Positions 4,689 through 9,512 of a stretch of DNA of 9,512 nt are shown piece by piece. Source of the stretch: a bacterium (lineage in GTDB: Bacteria; Dependentiae; Babeliae; Babeliales; RVW-14); the NCBI GenBank assembly GCA_010027825.1, contig RGUK01000040.1, positions 1-9,512 on the forward strand, read 5' to 3'. The translations under genes were made by a program, and so were the position numbers. The notes beneath the pieces were generated by a model, which saw only the letters and a program-made list of their open reading frames with translations, did not search any database and was not told the origin of the DNA. Within the stretch, counting starts at the first letter, position 1; every line of letters begins with the position of its first letter.

Positions 4689-6094
4689 TATCTTCCTGCA
4701 ACAGCGCCGCTAATTAGTCCAACTCCAGGCAACGCAATTGGGCTGGTAAGGTTAGTCGGAACGGTGGCAGCAAATTGCTGACCGCCAATATAAGGGTTGC
4801 CCTGGTTAGCGCCGGTATTAAACGTTTGCGTGTTGCCAGCAGTAGAGGCAGCGTTGGTAATTAAACCGACGGGCGCTGGTATATTGGCCGCAGGATACGA
4901 GGTCGGTTGAATGTTTTGCTGGCCAAAAGTAAATGTGCTTGCAGCCGTAGTCGCCGGCGCTCCTGAAAATCCACCGTCGCCACCAAACGACATATCTTTA
5001 AAGCTGCTTTTTACGTCGCTTTTTGTGTTTGTGTCGCCAAGCACAACACCACCTGAAGTTGTGCCAACGTTGGGGTTAATTATGTTGCCAGTGGTAGGGG
5101 TATTTATGGTGTTAAACGTAACGCTGCCGGGAGTCGTGCCAACGTTGGGGTTAATAACGCCGCCGGAAGTAACTCCGCCAAATGTGTTGCCAGTGTTGCC
5201 TGTGTTGCCTGTGTTGCCTGTGTTGCCTGTGTTGCCGGTGTTGCCGGTGTTGCCGGTGTTCACCGGACCGCTACCGGTAATTCCCGTGCCCGCGTTGTCT
5301 ACCACGTTGGCTTTTTTTGCTAGCGGGTTGCCTCCCCACAGTGACCATCGGCTATTTTCATATTGAGTTATTGTTTGCGGGTTATTTGTCTTAAGCGTTC
5401 GAAGATAAGTTGCCGTATCGACCTTTCCTTGAAACCGTGTGCCCTGCGTCCAGTTCGGGTTGTACGTTGAACCGACTCGGCCTTGCATCTGCTGGTACGT
5501 GAAGTCCGCTTGTTCTGGCAAATACCCAAGTTGTAATACGTGTTCAGTATTTGCGGTCAAATACTTTGGGTCGCTGTACATCTTTTTTAGCGCGTTTTCT
5601 GCCGCTCCAAGCGGATCAGAAGAACGCAAAATGCTGTTCCAGTCTCGCAGGTCTTGGTTTGCTCCGATGTTGCCGTACAACGTATCGTTGACGCGTCGCA
5701 AAATACTCTGGTTTCTTTCGTAGTCAGGGCTGTTTTGATCATAGAAACTGTTGTCCATTGGCTTGCCAATAGCCGCTTCGACCAACACGCGCGTGTTAAC
5801 GCTCTTGTAATTGGGATCGTTAGCCATCACCGCTTCACCGCGGTTTGCAGGTTCTAAGCCGTATCCCGTGGTCACATACCTATTTCGCTGGGTGTATTCG
5901 CTTTCGGGTAGTTTGTTCTTCTGTTCATAGCTAGCAATCCATTCCGGCGTCGAGGCAACGCCGGCGCTAGCCGCCATCTTTTGAACCGCGTCGTAGCCGC
6001 CAAACGCATTAAATAGCGCAGTGGGCGTGCCGCCGCCGCCGGCCATCGCCTGGTACATCAACTGCTGTGCAATCTCCGGCGTTAAAGTGGGCAT
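4688..6094 (-). CDS. Large modular protein with (Gly-Asn-Thr)n linker, 468 aa
   Basis: Function not recognised. Residues 1-265 look like a folded, mainly helical domain, beginning MPTLTPEIAQQLMYQAM and including FNAFGGYDAVQKMA, a motif I associate only loosely with phage hypothetical proteins. Residues about 278-304 are a pure GNT repeat. Two NPNVGTT repeats follow (about residues 313-320 and 338-345), then a low-complexity Thr/Gly/Asn/Pro region. A GLITNAAS motif lies near residue 410, and the protein ends GVGLISGAVAGR. The ATG at 6092-6094 is preferred over an upstream ATG at 6122-6124, because AAGGAG (6101-6106) lies seven bases before it and overlaps the portal stop. It directly follows the portal, a position where virion or ejection proteins are common; the role is inference. 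Confidence 0.72.
   Translation of the reverse strand: MPTLTPEIAQQLMYQAMAGGGGTPTALFNAFGGYDAVQKMAASAGVASTPEWIASYEQKNKLPESEYTQRNRYVTTGYGLEPANRGEAVMANDPNYKSVNTRVLVEAAIGKPMDNSFYDQNSPDYERNQSILRRVNDTLYGNIGANQDLRDWNSILRSSDPLGAAENALKKMYSDPKYLTANTEHVLQLGYLPEQADFTYQQMQGRVGSTYNPNWTQGTRFQGKVDTATYLRTLKTNNPQTITQYENSRWSLWGGNPLAKKANVVDNAGTGITGSGPVNTGNTGNTGNTGNTGNTGNTGNTGNTFGGVTSGGVINPNVGTTPGSVTFNTINTPTTGNIINPNVGTTSGGVVLGDTNTKSDVKSSFKDMSFGGDGGFSGAPATTAASTFTFGQQNIQPTSYPAANIPAPVGLITNAASTAGNTQTFNTGANQGNPYIGGQQFAATVPTNLTSPIALPGVGLISGAVAGR
5061..5155 (-). repeat. Pair of exact 20-bp direct repeats encoding NPNVGTT
   Basis: The same 20 bases (GTGCCAACGTTGGGGTTAAT on the plus strand) occur at 5061-5080 and 5136-5155, 75 bases apart. 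They encode two copies of I-NPNVGTT in the 468-residue protein, directly C-terminal to its GNT array. The spacing is a multiple of three, so the unit is a 25-residue in-frame duplication that has diverged outside the core. Confidence 0.85.
5184..5263 (-). repeat. 9-bp tandem array encoding nine Asn-Thr steps
   Basis: Nine consecutive nine-base units of GGCAACAC(C/A/T) type (the first GTG-AAC-ACC) encode VNT followed by eight GNT. In reading order the third Thr base is C in the first three units, A in the next four, then T, then A. This is block-like, as expected from slippage or unequal exchange. Frame is preserved by any whole-unit change. Confidence 0.92.
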
Positions 6095-6100
6095 CGCAAG

Positions 6101-6106
6101 CTCCTT
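6101..6106 (-). promoter_or_regulatory. Ribosome binding site fixing the start of the 468-aa gene
   Basis: AAGGAG seven bases before the ATG at 6092-6094, sharing bases with the portal TAA at 6105-6107. It argues against the upstream in-frame ATG at 6122-6124, which would overlap the portal and lacks such a site. Confidence 0.7.
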
Positions 6107-6722
6107 AAATTCCAGATCCAGCAACGAGCTTCAGACGCTGCTCTGCAGCGAAAAGCTCTTTCTTGCCGCGTTCCTTGATTGCAGTGTCAGCCAACTTGGC
6201 TTTGATCTGCTCCAGGCTCAAGTTCTGCACGTTGGCCATCTTCAACATTTCAATCTCGCGCTGCAGCTCCATCTCTTCACGCCGCGCGGCGATGTCGGCC
6301 TGCTTGATCGCCAGGCGCACCTGAAGCTCGGCCATGTCGCCTTGGTTCTGCGCCTGAACCTTTTGCATGTCGGTCTGTGCGCGGATCTGTGCAGCCTCGA
6401 TGCGCGGATCTGGACCAGGGCCTTGCGCTGCCATCTGAGCCTGTTGCTCCTTGATCTTCTCGATTTCTTCTTCAGATTTAAAGATCTCGGCCGGGTCAAT
6501 GTGCTGCGCCTGCAGCGCTTTCTCAAATAGCTTCTGCGGGTCGATAAACATGCCAAACACGGGATTCGTTGCTGCGGCGAGCAAGTTGAGGAATGCCTGG
6601 TTTTGAATGTCGCGGATGAGAAGGGCGCTCGAGCCGCGAGCGTCGACACTGAAGTCGCCTTTGATCTCCTCGTCCTCGTTGTACATCATGTTGTAGTCAT
6701 AGTACCGGCGGATGTGCGGCCG
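6105..6722 (-). pseudogene. Portal protein, C-terminal part, out of frame with the N-terminal part
   Basis: This frame reads RPHIRRYYDYNMMYN, then EIKGDFSVDARGSSALLIRD and a long Gln/Glu/Ala/Lys-rich coiled coil ending in LKLVAGSGI. It is the recognisable C-terminal third of the same portal family as the gene at 8221-6686. The similarity begins before the first ATG (6687-6689) and runs back to the break near 6722, which shows that it is a continuation and not a separate gene. That ATG overlaps the TGA of the N-terminal frame (ATGA), so re-initiation is formally possible, but no Shine-Dalgarno is seen. Residues of the coiled coil would lie at the crown/barrel end of the portal. Confidence 0.8.
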
Positions 6723-8221
6723 CCTTGCATAAGCTGCGGCACGCCAGTCTCAGCATCGGCCAGGTCGCTGGCCATCTTGATAATGTTGGCAAGCTCATCT
6801 TGGTGGCTGTTGAACTCAAAAGTTGCAAAGGCTTTACGTACGTCGTCAATCTCGTCAGTGGCCCACCATATCTTGCGAGCTGTCAGCTGCCATTGCTTGT
6901 CAGCTGGCTGGATGACGTTGGGATTGGCCACGATCTGCGGACCGCTGGAAACGCCAGCGTTGTCCATCATTTGCCTCCAGGCGGCGTTTAGCACTTTCTG
7001 CTGAGCGCGCATGAGATAGGGCACACCATAGCCCCAGCAGCTGCCGGCAACCTTCTCCCACACGTAGTAGTCGTAAGGCAGTGCGCCATCTTCCAGGGGG
7101 TTCAGATACGCCTTGACGACCGTGCTGTTGATCATCACAACGCAGGCGCTAATCGACCGCAACACATCTTTCTCTCCGAGATTTACGCCCGCTGATTCCA
7201 GATCTTCGTGCTCAACTTCGCCCCAATATTCCCACAGCTCGTAAGTGTCACGGGCAATGTCGCGCTGCTCCTCGTTCTCTAACTCCTGAAACGTAGCGCT
7301 GCGCTTAGGCCCTTCTTCAAGCACTTTGCGCAGCTGTGACTTCATGTAGCCCGGCTGCTTGGCCAAGTCTCGAACCTGTTTGGCCGTGAGCTTTTGACGC
7401 TCGTAATGGCCTTTGCCGTCGTGGATGTTCTCGCCGCAACCTGGATCCGGGAAGCAATTGCGCGGATCGACACGAAAAGATGCTGGGCTAAGCTCTTCAA
7501 CGATCTCGATCTGATGCACCATCTCGCCAGCGGCATCGGTGATCGGCTGCCAGGCTTTGCGTGTGCGGTTCATGACCACCGGACCTTTGACCACGCCGGT
7601 GCCGAGCACCGCGGCGTCGTGGATCACCTTGCGCAGCTCACCGTTGTAGTCGCATTGCACCAGCTGGTCGTCAATCTCCGTCTGCATGGCGTCGGCCTTC
7701 TTGCGCGCCATCTCCATCACGGCCCGGGCGATGTCCTTTTTGCGTAATGCCTGGCCCTGTTGATCGACCATCGGTTGGCCGGAGTAGGGGTCTACCGCAG
7801 GGTTCTCGTCCTTAGTCATGCCCATCAGCTCGGGCTCGGGCGTGGGTTGAATGCCCCAGTTGCGGTCGTCAGTTGGTAACAAAATGTCAGCAACGCGAGC
7901 CTCCGCGCTGTTCGTTTTCTGTCGAGTCATCCCGATGTAGACGGTGCTGCGATGCGGCTTGGCTTGCTGAGTAGTGACCGGGTAACCCTGTTCAACGCTG
8001 GTCATCATTTGCGACGCAGCACGGTTGACGTTGTCTTTGCTGTTGTACTGGTCCAGGTCCTCGAGCCAACGCTTGTCGACGCCGTAGCTGTATCGGTCGC
8101 GGATCCACTCGTCGCGCTGCTTGGCCAGGTTGTGGCCAAAGGTCTGCAGCCGCTCTTCCATGCGTTCACGCTGCTGCTCGGGATCGATGTCGATTGCCGC
8201 TTGTTCGTTGGGGAAGTCCAT
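6686..8221 (-). CDS. Portal (head-to-tail connector) protein, N-terminal part, broken frame
   Basis: The portal is a dodecameric ring at one capsid vertex through which terminase pumps DNA. About 499 residues read as genuine portal: a charged N-terminal helix (RERMEERLQTFGHNLAKQRD), then ARVADILLPTDDRNWGIQP, PASFRVDPRNCFPDPGC, LPYDYYVWEKVAGSCWGYG and QQKVLNAAWRQMMDNAG, ending GVPQLMQGG. These are hallmark segments of a podovirus-type portal family known to me. After GG the frame gives about ten non-family residues and stops at TGA 6686-6688. The expected family continuation of roughly 35-45 residues is absent, and similarity resumes in another frame at 6722. The ATG at 8219-8221 has AAGGA (8230-8234) eight bases upstream, overlapping the terminase stop. 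Confidence 0.85.
   Translation of the reverse strand: MDFPNEQAAIDIDPEQQRERMEERLQTFGHNLAKQRDEWIRDRYSYGVDKRWLEDLDQYNSKDNVNRAASQMMTSVEQGYPVTTQQAKPHRSTVYIGMTRQKTNSAEARVADILLPTDDRNWGIQPTPEPELMGMTKDENPAVDPYSGQPMVDQQGQALRKKDIARAVMEMARKKADAMQTEIDDQLVQCDYNGELRKVIHDAAVLGTGVVKGPVVMNRTRKAWQPITDAAGEMVHQIEIVEELSPASFRVDPRNCFPDPGCGENIHDGKGHYERQKLTAKQVRDLAKQPGYMKSQLRKVLEEGPKRSATFQELENEEQRDIARDTYELWEYWGEVEHEDLESAGVNLGEKDVLRSISACVVMINSTVVKAYLNPLEDGALPYDYYVWEKVAGSCWGYGVPYLMRAQQKVLNAAWRQMMDNAGVSSGPQIVANPNVIQPADKQWQLTARKIWWATDEIDDVRKAFATFEFNSHQDELANIIKMASDLADAETGVPQLMQGGRTSAGTMTTT
6716..6723. other. 8-bp palindrome at the portal break
   Basis: GCGGCCGC lies exactly where the two portal frames meet. A GC palindrome can promote polymerase or assembly skipping, or it may have been created by the joining of two ends. 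It may also be a coincidence. Confidence 0.4.
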
Positions 8222-8232
8222 TGTTCCAGTCC

Positions 8233-8493
8233 TTAGTAGCCCATCTCGGGATCAAACACGCCAAAGTTCACCACCGGTAGCGGTCGTCCGCGCGGGCTGC
8301 CTCCAGCCTCCTCGTGAGTCTTGGCAAAGCGACGCATCATGAGCGCGTAGCGCGTGGCGGCCATTAGATCGTCGCCGTCTTTCACGATGATCCCGTCCTT
8401 GCGGTGGTAGAGCCTAAATTCCTCAAACCAGTCGGCCAGATGGCCAAACACCCGTAAACGCATGGTTTGCATCCGTACCAGCATTTCAGCAAT
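8233..8493 (-). pseudogene. Terminase large subunit, C-terminal part, shifted by one base
   Basis: Reading from the break near 8493, this frame gives IAEMLVRMQTMRLRVFGHL, then ADWFEEFRLYHRKDG and GDDLMAATRYALMM, and ends GVFDPEMGY with TAA at 8233-8235. WFEEFRLYHRKDG and DDLMAATRYA are characteristic of the end of this terminase family; the Asp of the latter is probably the third acidic residue of the nuclease site. The first ATG (8482-8484) has no good ribosome binding site and starts in the middle of the conserved region, so this is not an independent gene. Confidence 0.85.
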
Positions 8494-9512
8494 CCCTCGA
8501 CGCCGTTGGTGCCATCGTCAAACGTTGCGCGTTCGCGCAGCATGCGTAGGCCCTGGCTGCGGTACTGGTCTGCCAGCTGCAGGCCTGAGCCCTTATCCCG
8601 CTGCAAACCGTCATGCGGCCAGGCAACTGGGATCCAGTCGCCTCGCGCCTTGATGCCGGCGGCGTGGATGGCGATCGATGCGTCCTTTACGCGGTAGGCG
8701 TCGGTCACGTAGACGCTGTCGTTGTCACGGTCCCAGGCCAGCCACACTGCAGCCGTGGGGTGGTCGATACCGAAATCTAGCCCCACGATGCGGGGCCAGT
8801 GGGGCGGGATCGGAAAAGCCGTGACCTTGATCGCCTCTTCGGCGACCGGGAACACGCGGCCAGAGCCCAGGACCGGGATGCCCTTTGCACGGGCCTCGCG
8901 CTCGTGCTCGGGGTAGCCGGCAATGATTGCGTCGCGCTGCTCGGGCGTGTAGTGCTCGGCGTCCTCGATCGTCATGTTCGTGACGCAACTGCCAGCCGGC
9001 TTGTCCAGGAGGTAGCGTTTGACCACCTCGGACATGCCGAGCAGCGGGGTGAAGGTCACCCACACCAGGCCGCCCGTGGCGTTGGTTCGGGTAAGTCCCT
9101 CCGAGTAGATTGGCAGCGGTGGCTCTTCGTCGAACCACACCAGGTCGACGGTATCGGCCTGCCACTTGGTGCGGCCCTGGTCGTAGCTGTTGAATTGCAC
9201 CACGCTGTCCTCGCCGGAAACGTGGCGCACCACGGCGCTGGATATGGCATCCGGCACGCCCTGCTTCATGCTGGTGTCGCGCAGGGCGCCGTGCGGGATG
9301 GTGCCAGTGCCCCACTCCTCGCGCAGCTCGGGCGGCCCGATCAGCAGGCGCTGGATACCCTTGCGGGTCAGCTCTGCCGACTCCGAGCCGCACATGGCGC
9401 GGATGGCGTACGGGAAGCGCCGGCCCTTCCACCAGTCGGGGTAGCGGCCGGTCAGGTGCATGGCCATCTCGTAGGCGCCGGCCCAGGTCTTGCCGAGCTG
9501 GTTGCCGGCCAT
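8382..9512 (-). CDS. terL: Terminase large subunit, partial (5' end outside window), frameshifted near 3' end
   Basis: This is the ATP-driven DNA packaging motor with a C-terminal headful or cos nuclease. Visible at the right edge is the Walker A loop GNQLGKT; the Met before it is internal, so the true start lies beyond the window. Walker B is VDLVWFDEEP (about 9112-9150), followed by GGLVWVTFTP, the coupling motif. The RNase H-like nuclease begins IVGLDFGIDHPTAAVWLAWD (about 8730-8790), and a second acidic site is WPHDGLQRDKGSG. After GTNGVEG (about 8494) the frame departs from the family and ends 37 residues later at TGA 8382-8384. The conserved C-terminus continues one frame back. As written, the product would lack the third nuclease acidic residue. 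Confidence 0.92.
   Translation of the reverse strand: MAGNQLGKTWAGAYEMAMHLTGRYPDWWKGRRFPYAIRAMCGSESAELTRKGIQRLLIGPPELREEWGTGTIPHGALRDTSMKQGVPDAISSAVVRHVSGEDSVVQFNSYDQGRTKWQADTVDLVWFDEEPPLPIYSEGLTRTNATGGLVWVTFTPLLGMSEVVKRYLLDKPAGSCVTNMTIEDAEHYTPEQRDAIIAGYPEHEREARAKGIPVLGSGRVFPVAEEAIKVTAFPIPPHWPRIVGLDFGIDHPTAAVWLAWDRDNDSVYVTDAYRVKDASIAIHAAGIKARGDWIPVAWPHDGLQRDKGSGLQLADQYRSQGLRMLRERATFDDGTNGVEGLLKCWYGCKPCVYGCLAIWPTGLRNLGSTTARTGSS

Noticed and set aside
4911..5366. Plus-strand open frame rich in Val/Leu/Pro opposite the 468-residue gene
   Set aside because: Its VLPVLPVLP run is only the antisense reading of the Gly-Asn-Thr array. The minus-strand frame is longer, has a strong ribosome binding site and fits the operon.
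6242..6649. Alternative minus-strand frame inside the portal C-terminal part, Arg/Ser-rich
   Set aside because: It is an out-of-phase reading of the portal coiled coil, with composition unlike any neighbouring protein.
6686..6725. Programmed frameshift or intron as an explanation of the portal break
   Set aside because: A frameshift cannot supply the missing family residues. The remaining sequence has no extra bases that could form an intron or intein.
8465..8500. Programmed -1 ribosomal frameshift in terminase
   Set aside because: No slippery heptamer is seen at the family-defined switch point. Kept only as a minor alternative to a one-base deletion.
8725..9432. Long Arg/Ala/Gly-rich frame overlapping terminase on the same strand
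   Set aside because: It is a typical shadow frame of GC-rich coding sequence. The overlapping terminase frame carries Walker A, Walker B and nuclease motifs.
1..9512. tRNA genes, integrase, attachment sites, insertion sequences
   Set aside because: I looked for cloverleaf-like ends, recombinase motifs and terminal inverted repeats with target duplications, and saw none that I could support.

Overview
The window is a morphogenesis segment of a tailed double-stranded DNA phage (or prophage or viral contig). Every credible gene lies on the minus strand, so the genes read from the right edge to the left edge. The order is large terminase, portal, a block of poorly characterised virion-type proteins, scaffolding protein and the N-terminus of the major capsid protein. 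The capsid protein resembles the N4-gp56 family. A portal of more than 700 residues (allowing for the missing part) with a Gln-rich coiled-coil tail suggests a podovirus-like particle. AAGGAG-type ribosome binding sites, mixed ATG/GTG starts and a moderately high GC content fit a proteobacterial host. This is inference, because no host gene is present.

Layout from right to left: 9512-8233 terminase large subunit, open at the right edge and broken by a one-base frameshift near 8494; 8221-6105 portal, broken near 6722 by an apparent out-of-frame internal deletion; 6094-4688 a 468-residue protein with a (Gly-Asn-Thr)n linker; 4688-3942 a 248-residue protein with an N-terminal coiled coil; 3932-3564 a small beta-rich protein; 3564-3199 a helical DUF5856/Dps-like protein; 3198-3107 a gap with a palindrome and a terminator-like hairpin; 3106-2909 a 65-residue protein; 2886-2136 a paralogue whose C-terminal cassette is out of frame; 2123-1452 its intact relative; 1451-1329 a gap with a second terminator-like hairpin; 1328-441 scaffold; 419-1 major capsid protein (partial). 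No stretch of 300 bases or more lacks a gene.

Terminase and portal package DNA into a prohead built by scaffold and capsid protein. The genes between portal and scaffold are probably virion or internal proteins. They share modular parts: Asn-Thr-Gly linkers, a near-identical 198-bp C-terminal cassette present twice, and a recurring short Gly-Leu-Ile motif seen in four reading frames. This modular family is the most novel content of the window. Most genes are packed tightly, with TAATG overlaps or with the stop codon forming part of the next Shine-Dalgarno sequence.

Three genes, two of them essential, carry frame disruptions. The window is therefore either a decaying prophage or defective genome, or a sequence containing assembly errors. 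The sequence alone cannot decide between these.
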